A stretch of DNA of 64,000 nucleotides from JADJOY01 sp046331705 [NCBI: bacterium] (GTDB lineage: Bacteria > JADJOY01). The position numbers and the translations under genes are program-made. The notes under the pieces were generated by a model. The model ran no database searches and was not told the origin of the DNA. It was given only the letters and a program-made list of their open reading frames with translations. This document shows positions 53,430 through 63,176 of this stretch, in pieces. How positions within the stretch are numbered: the stretch's first letter is position 1; every line of letters begins with the position of its first letter. The DNA lies in the NCBI GenBank assembly GCA_046331705.1, contig JAXLQJ010000005.1, positions 124,001-188,000 on the forward strand. Reading direction: 5' to 3'.

Positions 53430-54932
53430 ATGCGAGCCCGCCGAGCCACGCAGACGTCGCACCGCCCGATCGCTCCGCTGCGCTCCGTGGGCTCGATCCT
53501 CGTCGGAACGACGTTGCTTGCGGGCATCGCGTGTGCCCGGCTCGGCACCGCGACGGGCCAGCGGGAGGCGACGCCGCCGACCGGCCACCCCATCACCGCG
53601 ATCGTCGGCGCGACCGTCATCCACCCCGAACGCGACGAGGCGGCGGCGGTTGCGCCGGACACCACCCTCGTCATCGAGGGCGAGCGGATTCGCGCCGTCG
53701 GACCGCGCGAGTCCGTCGCGGTGCCGGCAGGCGCGACCATCGTCGACGGAAGCGGGAAATGGGTGGTGCCCGGCCTCGTCGACGGACACGTGCACTTCTT
53801 CCAGTCCGGGAATCTCTACACGCGGCCGGACGTCGCGGACTTCCACGCCGTGGTGCCGTACGCCGCCGAGGTGGCGCGCAACCGAGCGCGATTGCCGGCC
53901 ACCTTCGTGGTCTGGTTGGCGAGCGGTGTCACGGGTGTCGTGGACGTGGGCGGCCCGATGTGGAACTTCGAGGTGCGCGACGCCGCTCGCGCCAATCCGC
54001 TCGCGCCCATCGTCAAGGTCGCCGGGCCGCTGGTGTCCATGATCGACCGGCCCCAACTCGACCTCGGCGATCCGCCGATCATCCGGGCCGCATCCGCGGA
54101 CGAAGCACGAGCGCTCGTCGCCCGTGAGCTCGCCCGCCAGCCCGACTACGTGAAGGTTTGGTTCATTCACGACTCAGGTGACGATCTCGCCGCGCAGTCG
54201 GTCATCGTGAAGGCCGCCGCCGACGCCGCCCACGCCGCCGGGGTGCCGCTCGCGGTCCACGCCACCGAGCGGGTGACCGCCAAGGCGGCGCTGCGCTGCG
54301 GCGCCGACTACCTCGTGCACTCGGTCGAGGACGAGCCCGTGGATGCCGAGTTCCTGGCGCTCGCGAAGCAACGTCACGCGCTCTATTGCCCGACGCTCTT
54401 CGTGGGATCGGGCTACGACTACGCGCTCTCGAATCGCTGGCGCCCCACCGATGCCGAGTCACGCCTCGCCGATCCGCGGATTCTCGCCTCCATGCGGGAC
54501 CTCGACCGGATGCCCACGGAGAAGATCCCCGACCGCGTGAGGAAGTACATGGCGCGCAGCGGCCCGATCGACGTGCCGCGGGTGCTCCTCGACAACCTGC
54601 GAGCGGTCCGTGACGCCGGCATCCCGATCGTGATGGGCACCGACGCCGGCAACATCGGCACGCTCCACGGACCTTCCGTGTACCGCGAGATGGCGCTCAT
54701 GGAGCGCGCCGGGCTGAGCCGCCTCGAGGTGCTGCGCTCGGCGACCACCCACGGTGCCAGGGCCTTGCGCATGGAAGGCGAGGTCGGCGCGATCCGGCCT
54801 GGGATGATCGCGGACCTGGTCGTCGCCGACGCCAATCCACTCGACGATCTGGCGAACCTGAGCCGTGCCTGGCGCGTGGTGAAGGACGGCCGCTTCCACG
54901 ATCCACGCGAGCTCATGGCCGCCCTCGATTGA
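53430..54932 (+). CDS. Exported amidohydrolase, lipoprotein
   Basis: A 500-residue protein with a lipoprotein-type signal (LLAGIAC). The amidohydrolase barrel shows VPGLVDGHVHFF (metal HxH), AVHATE and LVHSVED (metal His), and GTDAGNIG (catalytic Asp); a Lys in the barrel (VKVWF) may be carboxylated. The C-terminal GMIADLVVADANPLDD is standard for the family. It could hydrolyse an imide, peptide or xenobiotic amide outside the cytoplasm. The Fpg gene begins at the stop. Confidence 0.88.
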   Translation: MRARRATQTSHRPIAPLRSVGSILVGTTLLAGIACARLGTATGQREATPPTGHPITAIVGATVIHPERDEAAAVAPDTTLVIEGERIRAVGPRESVAVPAGATIVDGSGKWVVPGLVDGHVHFFQSGNLYTRPDVADFHAVVPYAAEVARNRARLPATFVVWLASGVTGVVDVGGPMWNFEVRDAARANPLAPIVKVAGPLVSMIDRPQLDLGDPPIIRAASADEARALVARELARQPDYVKVWFIHDSGDDLAAQSVIVKAAADAAHAAGVPLAVHATERVTAKAALRCGADYLVHSVEDEPVDAEFLALAKQRHALYCPTLFVGSGYDYALSNRWRPTDAESRLADPRILASMRDLDRMPTEKIPDRVRKYMARSGPIDVPRVLLDNLRAVRDAGIPIVMGTDAGNIGTLHGPSVYREMALMERAGLSRLEVLRSATTHGARALRMEGEVGAIRPGMIADLVVADANPLDDLANLSRAWRVVKDGRFHDPRELMAALD

Positions 54933-55934
54933 ATGCCCGAGCTTCCCGACCTCACCGTCTATCTCGGTTGCTTGGCACCGCGAGTGCTCGGCCAGACGAT
55001 CGAGCGCGTCCGCATCCAGAGCCCGTTCCTGGTGCGCACGGCCGACCCGCCCATTCGCGCGATCGAAGGCAAGCGCGTGACGGGATTGCGCCGCGTGGGC
55101 AAGCGGATCGTGCTGGCGCTCGAGGACGATCTCTTCCTCATCATCCACCTGATGATCGCGGGGCGCTTGCGCTGGCGCGAGCGGGGCGCCGCCGTGCCCG
55201 GCAAGCTCGGCCTCGCCGCATTCGACTTCCCGAGCGGGGCGCTGCTCGTCACCGAAGCGAGCAGCCACAAGCGCGCCGCGGTCCACCTGGTGCGCGGCGA
55301 AGCGGCGCTCGCCGCCCACGATCCGGGCGGCATCGAGCCGCTCGAATGCGACGCGGCGGCATTCCGCGTGGCGCTCGCGCGCGAGAACCGCACCCTCAAG
55401 CGCGCGCTCACCGATCCGCGCCTGGTGAGCGGCATCGGCAACGCCTACTCCGACGAGATCCTGCACCGCGCGCGGCTCTCGCCCCTGACCCTCACGAGCC
55501 GCCTCGGCGACGAGGAGTGGGGCCGCCTCTTCGCGGCGACGCGCACGACCTTGATCGAATGGACGGACCGACTTCGCGCCGCGGTCGGCGACGGCTTCCC
55601 CGAGAAGGTCACCGCCTTCCACGACGCGATGGCGGTCCATGGCCGCTTCGGAAAACCGTGCCCCGACTGTGGCGCTGCCGTGCAGCGGCTGGTCTTCGCA
55701 GCGAACGAGGCCAACTACTGCGCGCGCTGTCAGACCGGCGGCCGGCTGCTGGCGGATCGCGCGCTCTCGAAGCTCATGAAGCAGGATTGGCCACGCTCGC
55801 TGGAAGAGCTCGAGGAACGCCGAGAGCGAGCGAGCTCGCCGACGATCGAGCGCTCCGAGACGAGCCCACCGCGCCCGCCCACCAACCCGGCGGCACGAAA
55901 TCAGCGCCCATCACGGGGTACGACACGCTCGTGA
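54933..55934 (+). CDS. Fpg/Nei family DNA glycosylase
   Basis: A 333-residue DNA-repair enzyme. It starts PELPDL with Pro2 and Glu3 for catalysis. The helix-two-turn-helix and a C-terminal zinc finger (CPDCGAAV ... YCARCQTGGRLLADRALSKLM) are present. It removes oxidised bases and nicks the strand. A poorly conserved extension after about residue 284 overlaps the convergent membrane-protein gene by 161 bases. Confidence 0.9.
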   Translation: MPELPDLTVYLGCLAPRVLGQTIERVRIQSPFLVRTADPPIRAIEGKRVTGLRRVGKRIVLALEDDLFLIIHLMIAGRLRWRERGAAVPGKLGLAAFDFPSGALLVTEASSHKRAAVHLVRGEAALAAHDPGGIEPLECDAAAFRVALARENRTLKRALTDPRLVSGIGNAYSDEILHRARLSPLTLTSRLGDEEWGRLFAATRTTLIEWTDRLRAAVGDGFPEKVTAFHDAMAVHGRFGKPCPDCGAAVQRLVFAANEANYCARCQTGGRLLADRALSKLMKQDWPRSLEELEERRERASSPTIERSETSPPRPPTNPAARNQRPSRGTTRS

Positions 55935-56262
55935 ACGCCGCCGGTCGCGGCCAGCCGCGGCGCTGCGCCCACCGCAGGATCCCGAGCACGGCCGTCGTCT
56001 CGTAGAGCTCCTCGAGACCGAAGACCAGCGCCAGCGTCACGATCCACGGCGCGGCGAAGATCCCGCCCATCCCCAGCCCGATGAGCGCGAGACCGGCGAG
56101 CGCGAACCGCAGCGCCGCCACGAGGGGAATCGCGCGAGCGAGTGTGTCGTGTCCTGCGCGGCTCGCCGCCACGAACGTTGGAAACCCGACGACCAAGCGA
56201 GTCGAGCCGATTCCCGCGAGGATCGCGCCAGCGGTGAGCGCAGCCAGCATCGCCACCCACAT
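55774..56262 (-). CDS. Four-helix membrane protein
   Basis: A 162-residue protein with four hydrophobic segments (about 1-20, 35-72 as two, and 78-98). GGGAGGTG lies just before the chosen ATG. No family recognised; the small size and GFPTFVAASRAGH loop resemble DUF-type inner-membrane proteins. Its 3' third overlaps the Fpg tail, so the true end may be earlier. Confidence 0.65.
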   Translation of the reverse strand: MWVAMLAALTAGAILAGIGSTRLVVGFPTFVAASRAGHDTLARAIPLVAALRFALAGLALIGLGMGGIFAAPWIVTLALVFGLEELYETTAVLGILRWAQRRGWPRPAAFTSVSYPVMGADFVPPGWWAGAVGSSRSARSSASSLALGVPRALPASVANPAS

Positions 56263-56631
56263 CGTCACCTCCCGAGGCGTTCGCGCCGCGCGGCGGGCGC
56301 GAGGCCTTGCCGCGATCGAACCAGCAAGCACGGTGCCGCGGCGCGAGACCGCGAACGCGCGGCAGCGCGCAACACGACGGGCGCGGACGCCGCCCGATGC
56401 GTCTTGGCGACACGCCTGCGTGCAGCCGCAAGCGGCACGGCGAATGCCGCGCGTCGAGCGTAAGCGACGCCTGGAATTGGCCCCGCAGGTCGAACACGCG
56501 GTGCCCTGCGGACGAACGATCCACGGACCCGCGACGGAGACCGACGCCCCTTGACCCCGGCGCTCCGCGATCCGTACGATGACCGGATCCACACGATCCG
56601 CGCCATGCAGCGCGGGAAGGAGCGCGAATCC
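56263..56631. other. Divergent intergenic region
   Basis: About 370 bases between the membrane protein and the M43 protease. GATCC-containing direct repeats occur near 56570-56600. No clear promoter. Confidence 0.4.
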
Positions 56632-57534
56632 ATGAATCGAACGCGATGGGGCCGATTGGTCGCCACGGCTGCAGCGGCGGCCACCCTCGGCGCGAGCGTG
56701 GCCCAAGCAGGTGCCGACGATCGGCCGTTCACCCTCGGCGACACCGAGTACGCGAGCCAGGCGGCGTTCGTGAAGAGCGGACGCCGCTGCGCGACGCCCG
56801 AGGTCGACGCCGACACGGCTGCCGAGATCGACGCCGAGGTCCGCGACCATCTCGCGCGCCATCCCGGCATCGAGCTCAGCACCCCCGCCACCATCAACGT
56901 CTACGTGCACGTGATCTACAGCGGAACGACGGGCAACGTGCCGGACTCTCAGATCTCGGCGCAGATCGCGGTGCTGAACGCCGCTTACGCGGGAACCGGC
57001 CTCTCCTTCACGCTGGCCGGTGTCGACCGCACCAACAACGCCACCTGGTTCGCGATGTCGGACGGCACCTCCGCGGAGTCGGCAGCGAAGACCGCGTTGC
57101 GCCGGGGCGGCAAGGCCGACCTCAACCTCTACACCGCCAATCCGAGCGGCGGGATCCTCGGCTGGGCGACGTTCCCGTGGAGCTACAACTCGAATCCCAA
57201 GGACGACGGCGTGGTCGTCCTCTACTCGTCGCTGCCGGGCGGCACCGCCGCTCCCTACAACGAGGGCGATACGGCCACCCACGAGATCGGCCACTGGGTC
57301 GGGCTCTATCACACCTTCCAGGGCGCCTGCACCAACTCGGGCGACAGCGTCTCGGACACTCCCGCCGAGCGCAGCGCCGCCTACGGTTGCCCGACGGGTC
57401 GGGACAGCTGCAAGACCAAGTCGGGCCTCGACCCGATCACGAACTTCATGGACTACACCGACGACTCCTGCATGAACAAGTTCAGCGCGGGTCAGATCAC
57501 GCGACTCAAGAGCATGCTCGCGACGTATCGCTGA
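56632..57534 (+). CDS. Secreted M43 family zinc metalloprotease (pappalysin-like)
   Basis: A 300-residue exported protease. A GGAAGGAGCG ribosome site precedes the ATG; the signal peptide ends in AQAGA. The extended zinc site [11 protein letters not shown] begins at residue 217, and the Met-turn is in [11 protein letters not shown]. Four or more Cys in the C-terminal part suggest disulfides. Cytophagalysin/pappalysin-like peptidases cleave extracellular proteins. Confidence 0.92.
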   Translation: MNRTRWGRLVATAAAAATLGASVAQAGADDRPFTLGDTEYASQAAFVKSGRRCATPEVDADTAAEIDAEVRDHLARHPGIELSTPATINVYVHVIYSGTTGNVPDSQISAQIAVLNAAYAGTGLSFTLAGVDRTNNATWFAMSDGTSAESAAKTALRRGGKADLNLYTANPSGGILGWATFPWSYNSNPKDDGVVVLYSSLPGGTAAPYNEGDTATHEIGHWVGLYHTFQGACTNSGDSVSDTPAERSAAYGCPTGRDSCKTKSGLDPITNFMDYTDDSCMNKFSAGQITRLKSMLATYR

Positions 57535-57575
57535 GGATCGCGCGAAACCGGCTCGCCGACGCCGCGAGCCGCTCG

Positions 57576-57602
57576 ACGGGCTCCCCTCGGGGAGCCCGTT
57601 TT
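57576..57602 (+). terminator. Rho-independent terminator of the M43 protease gene
   Basis: Stem CGGGCTCCC / GGGAGCCCG with a short CTCG loop, followed by TTTTC. It lies 42 bases after the protease stop and before the flavoprotein gene. Confidence 0.85.
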
Positions 57603-57671
57603 CGATTCCGCCGAGCGCGACGCGACCCTTCCCGGACGGACAGAGGGCGACTCTCGATCGCGCCTCATCCC

Positions 57672-59072
57672 ATGACGACGACACGCCGCGTACCGCTGGT
57701 CGTGGTCGGCGCGGGTGCCGCCGGGATCTTCGCCGCGCTCGCCGCGCGCGGGGCGATCGCCGGCGACGGCTCCTTCCGGACGCCGGCCTCCACGTCGCCC
57801 GAGGTGCTGCTCGTCGACGGCAGCCGGCGCCCGGGGGCGAAGATCCTGGTCTCGGGCGGCGGGCGCTGCAACGTGACCAATGCCCGCGTGCGCCCCACCG
57901 ACTTCGAGACGGACGCCCCTCACGCGCTGCGCGCCATCCTCGCAGCGTTCCCGCCCGAAGCGGTCCGGCGCTTCTTCGCGTCGCGCGGTGTGCCGCTCCA
58001 CGAGGAAGCCCTGGGCAAGCTCTTCCCCGTCACCGACGATGCGCGCACCGTGCTCGCGGCGCTCGGCGGCGCGCTCGTCGACGCAGGCGTTCACACCGAT
58101 TTCGGTGCCGTCGTCGCGAAGCTCGAGCGCGCCGACGGCGGGTTCGCCGTCACTCGCACGGGTCGCGACGATGGGATCGCGGCAGCGCGACTGGTGGTGG
58201 CGACGGGCGGGCGAAGTCTCCCGAAGACCGGCTCGACTGGCGCGGGGTACGGCTTCGCGGAAGCGCTCGGGCTCGCGGTGCTTCCCCAGCAACCGGCCCT
58301 GACGCCGCTCGTCCTCGGCCCCGCTCACCCGCTCGAGGGGCTCGCCGGGATGACCGTGCCGGCGCTCCTCACGCTGGTGCAGCGCGGCACGCCAGACGAA
58401 CAGATCGCGGGAGCACGCTTTCGTCCCCTCGCCCGCGCTGCCGGCAGTCTGCTCGTGACCCATCGCGGCATCTCCGGTCCCGCAGCGCTCGACGTGAGCG
58501 CCGGTTGCGCCCGTTCCCTGGCGACCGGCGAGGGTGCCGAGCTGGTCGCCGACCTGTGGGCGCTCGGCGGAACCCGTGGCGAGGCCTTCGGCTTTTCGCG
58601 CGCCGGGAAGCCGCCGGGAGCCTGCGTGCCTCCCGATCTCGCGCCGGCCTCGATCCGGTTCGAGGAATTTCACGCGGAGGTCGGCGCTGTGGCGGACGCG
58701 CGCGCCATCGGCCCCACCCTTGCGGCGGTGCTGCCGCAGCGACTCGTCGAGCGGGTGCTCGCCGTTGCCGGGCTCGAGGCGCGCCGTGCCATCGACAGCC
58801 TTCCGCTCGGCCAGTGGCGCAAGCTCTTCCGCGCGGTCGCACGCGTGCGACTGCCGCTCGCCGGAACCGCCGGCTACGCCAAGGCCGAAGTCACGAGCGG
58901 AGGCATACCGCTCGCTTCGCTCGGGCGTACCACGCTCGAAGCGCGGGACGCGCCCGGGCTGCATTTCTGCGGAGAGGTCGTGAACGTCACCGGCCGACTG
59001 GGCGGCTTCAACTTCCAGTGGGCGTGGGCGAGCGGGGTCGCGGCGGGTCGCGCCGCAGCCTCCGCGAGCTGA
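57672..59072 (+). CDS. HI0933-family FAD-dependent flavoprotein
   Basis: A 466-residue flavoprotein with the GAGAAG dinucleotide motif near residue 13, GGGRCNVTN (the HI0933 signature) and the C-terminal GGFNFQWAWASG that closes the FAD site. The substrate of the family is not settled. It is alone on the plus strand behind a terminator. Confidence 0.88.
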   Translation: MTTTRRVPLVVVGAGAAGIFAALAARGAIAGDGSFRTPASTSPEVLLVDGSRRPGAKILVSGGGRCNVTNARVRPTDFETDAPHALRAILAAFPPEAVRRFFASRGVPLHEEALGKLFPVTDDARTVLAALGGALVDAGVHTDFGAVVAKLERADGGFAVTRTGRDDGIAAARLVVATGGRSLPKTGSTGAGYGFAEALGLAVLPQQPALTPLVLGPAHPLEGLAGMTVPALLTLVQRGTPDEQIAGARFRPLARAAGSLLVTHRGISGPAALDVSAGCARSLATGEGAELVADLWALGGTRGEAFGFSRAGKPPGACVPPDLAPASIRFEEFHAEVGAVADARAIGPTLAAVLPQRLVERVLAVAGLEARRAIDSLPLGQWRKLFRAVARVRLPLAGTAGYAKAEVTSGGIPLASLGRTTLEARDAPGLHFCGEVVNVTGRLGGFNFQWAWASGVAAGRAAASAS

Positions 59073-59078
59073 CCGGCG

Positions 59079-59606
59079 TCAAATTGCCGCCGCAGGCTCC
59101 GGAAAGCTGGCGGCGTGCTTCGCGATCCACTCGCACGCGGCCTCGCTTCGTGTGAGCTTCCGGCCTTCGCGAACGCGTATCCGCTCCTGATACTCCTGGA
59201 TGTGGCAGACCTGCTCGATCATGCGCGCGCGGTAGGCGGTGTCGCCGCCCAGGAACTGGATGCCGACGTCGAACCCGTCCGCGGTGGCCTTGCACCAGGC
59301 CACCTGCCCCACGATGGTGGCGGCGGGGTCGAGCGCTCGAATGCGGATCGATACCGTGGTGCCGGGACGAATCGGGCTCGGGGTGGAGAACGCGAGGCCG
59401 CCGTAGCCGAGATCTCGGATCGGCTGCAAGCGCGCGGGCCGCTCGCTGGCGACGGTCACCGCGATCGGGATGGAGGCGGGGTGACGGATGAACTCGCGCC
59501 GCTCGCGCGCTTCCGATGCCGGCGTGCGAGTGTCTTCCACTCGTTCCATCGCCCCGCGCTGACGTCCGGCGATGCGTGCAACCGAGGTTCGTGGTGCGCT
59601 TCTCAT
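59079..59606 (-). CDS. PilZ domain protein
   Basis: A 175-residue protein with a strong CGGAGGGG ribosome site. The PilZ domain (about residues 35-130) keeps RRxxxR in ERREFIRHP, and the second motif is DLGYGGLAF where the usual Ser is Gly. It probably binds c-di-GMP and links to the GGDEF and EAL genes elsewhere in the window. The C-terminal tail ends in the flanking gene's shadow. Confidence 0.82.
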   Translation of the reverse strand: MRSAPRTSVARIAGRQRGAMERVEDTRTPASEARERREFIRHPASIPIAVTVASERPARLQPIRDLGYGGLAFSTPSPIRPGTTVSIRIRALDPAATIVGQVAWCKATADGFDVGIQFLGGDTAYRARMIEQVCHIQEYQERIRVREGRKLTRSEAACEWIAKHAASFPEPAAAI

Positions 59607-59919
59607 GGCCCCTCCGGCATCCTGCCGCGGGCATGTCGGGCTCGCGTGACGCTCGAACCGTGACTGCAAAGCTCCTGCCCACGCGAGCACGAACCCGGCA
59701 CGTCGCCTAACCGCGCGCGACGTCGGACCTTTTGCCAACACGGACGGTGCGTCGGCGCGCCGCCCGAGCAGGACCGACCGGAATCGGCAATTCCGTCCTA
59801 GTCCACTTCGACCCAGCGCACGAATTGCGTCGTGAGCGCGGCCCGATCCCTCGCCTCGGCGGGAGATCGAGCGCCCAAGTGGCGCCCATGATCGCGCCAG
59901 CGCCGCTCGCGAGCGCGGA
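59607..59919. other. Intergenic region between PilZ gene and bioB
   Basis: About 310 bases, AT-richer than the surroundings around 59720-59770 and holding the PilZ upstream region. A self-complementary GCTCGCGAGC lies near 59905, just after bioB; no T-run. Confidence 0.4.
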
Positions 59920-60972
59920 TCAGCGCGGCGCGACGGGCAGCATTCGCGGGGCAGGCGTCCGGAGGCGCAGCGCCGGCACGGGCGGCTCGGGCGCGGCCAT
60001 CGTCTCGACGCCGATGGCGCGCAGGAGCTCGGCGTCGGCGTCCGTCTCCGGATTCGGCGTCGTGAGCAGCCGCTCGCCGTAGAAGATCGAGTTGGCGCCG
60101 GCGAGGAAGCACAGCACCTGCGCTTCCCGCGTGAGGCTGGTGCGACCGGCGCTGAGCCGCACCTGGGTGCTCGGCATCAGGATGCGCGCGGTCGCGATCA
60201 TGCGGACGAGATCGAGCGGATCGAAGCTCCGTTCCGCTTCGAGCGGCGTCCCCTCGACGCGCACCAAACCGTTGATCGGCACGCTCTCGGGGTGCGGATC
60301 GAGATTCGCGAGCGTCGCCAGCAGGCCGGCGCGGTCGCGAAGCGACTCGCCCATGCCGATGATCCCGCCGCAACACACCGTGATTCCCGCCTCGCGGACG
60401 TTCGCGAGTGTCCGCAGCCGATCCTCGTAGGTCCGGGTGCTGACGATCTCGCCGTAGTACTCGGGGCTGGTGTCGAGATTGTGGTTGTACGCGGTGAGGC
60501 CCGCCTCCGCGAGCCGGTGGGCTTGCGAAGCGGTGAGCATGCCGAGGGTGACGCACGCCTCGAGCCCGAGCGCGCTCACACCGCGCACCATCTCGAGCAC
60601 CGCGTCGAACTCGGCGCCGTCGCGCACCTCGCGCCACGCCGCCCCCATGCAGAATCGCGAGGCGCCCACCTCGCGGGCGCGCCGCGCCGCGGCCAGCACG
60701 TCGTCCACGAGCATCATCGGCTGCTTGTCGACGGGCGTCTCGTAATGCGCGGATTGCGGGCAATAGCCGCAGTCCTCCGGGCAGCCGCCGGTCTTGATGC
60801 TGAGCAACGTCGCGAGCTGCACGGTGTTGGGGCGATTGTGGGCGTGGTGCACGAGGCTAGCGCGGTGCACCAGCTCGAGGAGCGGCGAGCTCAGGATGGA
60901 GACGATCTCGTCGACGGACCAATCGTGGCGGACGGCTGGCTCGACGTTCGCGACGGCAGCGCTGGTGCTCAT
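59920..60972 (-). CDS. bioB: Biotin synthase
   Basis: A 350-residue radical SAM enzyme with GGAGGT just before the [11 protein letters not shown] gives the SAM cluster (CxxxCxxC), and the second [2Fe-2S] ligand set is implied by the later conserved Cys and Arg ([25 protein letters not shown]). It inserts sulfur into dethiobiotin, the last step of biotin synthesis. No other bio gene is nearby. Confidence 0.96.
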   Translation of the reverse strand: MSTSAAVANVEPAVRHDWSVDEIVSILSSPLLELVHRASLVHHAHNRPNTVQLATLLSIKTGGCPEDCGYCPQSAHYETPVDKQPMMLVDDVLAAARRAREVGASRFCMGAAWREVRDGAEFDAVLEMVRGVSALGLEACVTLGMLTASQAHRLAEAGLTAYNHNLDTSPEYYGEIVSTRTYEDRLRTLANVREAGITVCCGGIIGMGESLRDRAGLLATLANLDPHPESVPINGLVRVEGTPLEAERSFDPLDLVRMIATARILMPSTQVRLSAGRTSLTREAQVLCFLAGANSIFYGERLLTTPNPETDADAELLRAIGVETMAAPEPPVPALRLRTPAPRMLPVAPR

Positions 60973-61074
60973 GAAGACCTCCGAACCAACGAGCCTACGT
61001 GCGCGTCTCGCACGCATCAACCCGCCGCGGGTGCCGTTCCACGGGCCGCTCGTGCGGTGCGCGCCCCGCTCGGC

Positions 61075-61914
61075 TCATGAATCGGCGGCGATCACCTCGG
61101 GGGGCTCGACGTGGCCCGCCGCGATCGCCCGCGCCACCAGAGCGCGCAACGCGTCGACGTCGGCCAGCGATTTGCCGGCGGTCTCGATCGGCTCGCCCAC
61201 CACCACGCGCAGCTCGCGAATCCGGTGCGCGAGCGCACGGCCGAACACCCGCCGTCGCGGCGCCGCCAGCCGTTCTTCGACGGTGATGGGCACCAGCGGC
61301 ACCTGCGCCTCGATGGCCAGCACGAAGGCTCCGCGCTTGAGCGGTCGGAGCTCGCCGTCGTACGAGCGACGGCCTTCGGCGAAGACCAGCAGCGAGTGGC
61401 CCCGCGCCATCTCGGCCAGCGCGAGGCGGTACGCGCGGCTGCGGGTGTCGGGATCGCCGAGGCGCACGAACACCATGCCGCTCTTCTCCGCGGCCCACCC
61501 GTAGCCCGGGATCTTGCGCAACCCGGGCTTCATGAGCGCGCGCCACTGGAAGCGCGCGGCGGCGGCGAAGGCGTAGAAGTCGAACTCGCTCGCGTGATTG
61601 GCGACCAGCACCCAGGGGCGACGCGGATCGAGCCGCTCGAAGCCGATGGCCGTCCACCGCACGCCGCACATCGCCAGCGTCACCCGCCCCCAGAAGCGCG
61701 CGAAGATCGCCTGGCCGATCGAGCCGCCGTTGGGATGAACCGCGACCAGCACCAGCGACGGGATCGCGATCACGACGTGCCAGAAGAGAATCACCGCCGC
61801 ACGCCACAGCGAGAGCAGCGCGTCGCCAGCGCACGGGCCGCGCGACTCGGAACGAGGTGACGTCGCGGCGGCGGGATCGGGCGCCGCGGCGGGAGTGCTC
61901 GGCGGCTCGCTCAT
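61075..61914 (-). CDS. plsC: 1-acylglycerol-3-phosphate acyltransferase (PlsC)
   Basis: A 279-residue membrane acyltransferase. A hydrophobic helix (about 36-60) precedes the NHxxxxD motif NHASEFD and the FAEGRRS (EGTR-like) and VPLVPITV motifs. It makes phosphatidic acid for phospholipid synthesis. Starts in an ATGA overlap with the preceding exported-protein gene. Confidence 0.85.
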   Translation of the reverse strand: MSEPPSTPAAAPDPAAATSPRSESRGPCAGDALLSLWRAAVILFWHVVIAIPSLVLVAVHPNGGSIGQAIFARFWGRVTLAMCGVRWTAIGFERLDPRRPWVLVANHASEFDFYAFAAAARFQWRALMKPGLRKIPGYGWAAEKSGMVFVRLGDPDTRSRAYRLALAEMARGHSLLVFAEGRRSYDGELRPLKRGAFVLAIEAQVPLVPITVEERLAAPRRRVFGRALAHRIRELRVVVGEPIETAGKSLADVDALRALVARAIAAGHVEPPEVIAADS

Positions 61915-63176
61915 TCGTCCGCGCGCGGCCCTGGGGCCACCTCGAGGGGATGCGCGACGAGCCGCGTGAACTCCTCCGGACCGCGCTCGTCGCCAGGGCG
62001 AGGAAAGATCGTGACCGAGGTCGCGCGCCACGCGCGCCCGCTCACGCCGCCGGTGGAGCGGAGCACGAAGCCGAGCGGGCCGACCGCGGGCACGCCGGCG
62101 CGCTCGACTCGCTGGTCGCCGCAGCGAAGCCGCGCCTCGAAGGGGGCGGCCGGATCGAGGACCAACACGTTCGCGATCGTCGCTGCGTCGCTGGAAACAC
62201 GCCAGCCGGTGAACGGCTCTCCATCGAGCGGCAGAGGAGCGTCCCCGCCGCGACCGTCGAGCACGGCGCGGCCACCGGCGCCCGTCAGCACCCGAAACGG
62301 CGCCGCGTCCGCGCGCCACCAGCCGGAGAGCTCGATCGTGAGTCGACTCACCACGTAGTCGACGATCGCGGGCAGCTCGAGGCGCACGGGAAACGTGTAG
62401 TGGTACGGGTAGAAACGCGCTTGCTGCGTGCTCTCGGCGGTGGTGCGACCGAAGGGTAACCGGACCCGGTAGCCGATCTCGCGCAGCACGACGATCGGGC
62501 CGCCCTCGAGGTCGAGGAGCTCGGATACCAGATCGTCGCGATTGGTCTCGACGTCCACGCCGATCGCGATCAGCCGTGCCTGCGACGCGGACTCGAGACC
62601 GGCGAAGACGTTCCGCCCATTCCCTCCGCAGCGGGGCATCACCGCCAGGGTCGCGAAGAGCGCGGGATCGTGCGCCTCGAACGCGATGTCGTAGCAGCGC
62701 GCGGTGATGCGACGCGACTCGCGGGCGTAGAGCGTCGGCGCGAAATCGGCGCTCGCGTCCGATCCGACCGCATCCGGCGCCGTGCCGACGTAGAAGAAGC
62801 CCCGCGCTTCGTCGAGTGGATCGCGCACGCGCACGGCGCGCAGGCCCGCCGCGCGGGCGGCGGGCGCCTCGCCGCCGATGCTCTCGGCGAGCACGACGGC
62901 CGTCGGCACGGCACCCGGCAGCCGTTGCTGCGGCACCGCGATCCAGGCGTCGCCTTGGAACGCGAACACACGTTCTCCCGCACCGACCGGGGCGATCTCG
63001 ACGGGCTCGAAATAGCGCTCGGCGCGGATCGGCTCGAAGGAGGAGGAGGCCTCGCTCGTCGCGGCGCGCACGGACGGCGCGCTCGCGAGGCCGAGCGCGC
63101 CGAGCGCGCCGAGCACAGCGAGCAACGGGACGCCCGCAGCGGACGGCGCGCGCGGGCCACCGGCCCGCTCACTCAT
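61911..63176 (-). CDS. Exported protein of unknown family
   Basis: A 421-residue protein with an N-terminal signal peptide (LLAVLGALGALGLASAPSVRA). The remainder is rich in beta-strand-like segments, including a region with RFYPYHYTFPVRLELPA and a VEIAPVGAGERVFAFQGD strand pair; no catalytic motif is seen. It overlaps PAP2 by eight bases and plsC by four, so the three form an operon that may act on envelope lipids. Confidence 0.7.
   Translation of the reverse strand: MSERAGGPRAPSAAGVPLLAVLGALGALGLASAPSVRAATSEASSSFEPIRAERYFEPVEIAPVGAGERVFAFQGDAWIAVPQQRLPGAVPTAVVLAESIGGEAPAARAAGLRAVRVRDPLDEARGFFYVGTAPDAVGSDASADFAPTLYARESRRITARCYDIAFEAHDPALFATLAVMPRCGGNGRNVFAGLESASQARLIAIGVDVETNRDDLVSELLDLEGGPIVVLREIGYRVRLPFGRTTAESTQQARFYPYHYTFPVRLELPAIVDYVVSRLTIELSGWWRADAAPFRVLTGAGGRAVLDGRGGDAPLPLDGEPFTGWRVSSDAATIANVLVLDPAAPFEARLRCGDQRVERAGVPAVGPLGFVLRSTGGVSGRAWRATSVTIFPRPGDERGPEEFTRLVAHPLEVAPGPRADE

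Noticed and set aside
59707-59889. Minus-strand frame of 60 codons upstream of the PilZ gene
   Set aside because: No ribosome site or conserved features; the region is best read as intergenic.
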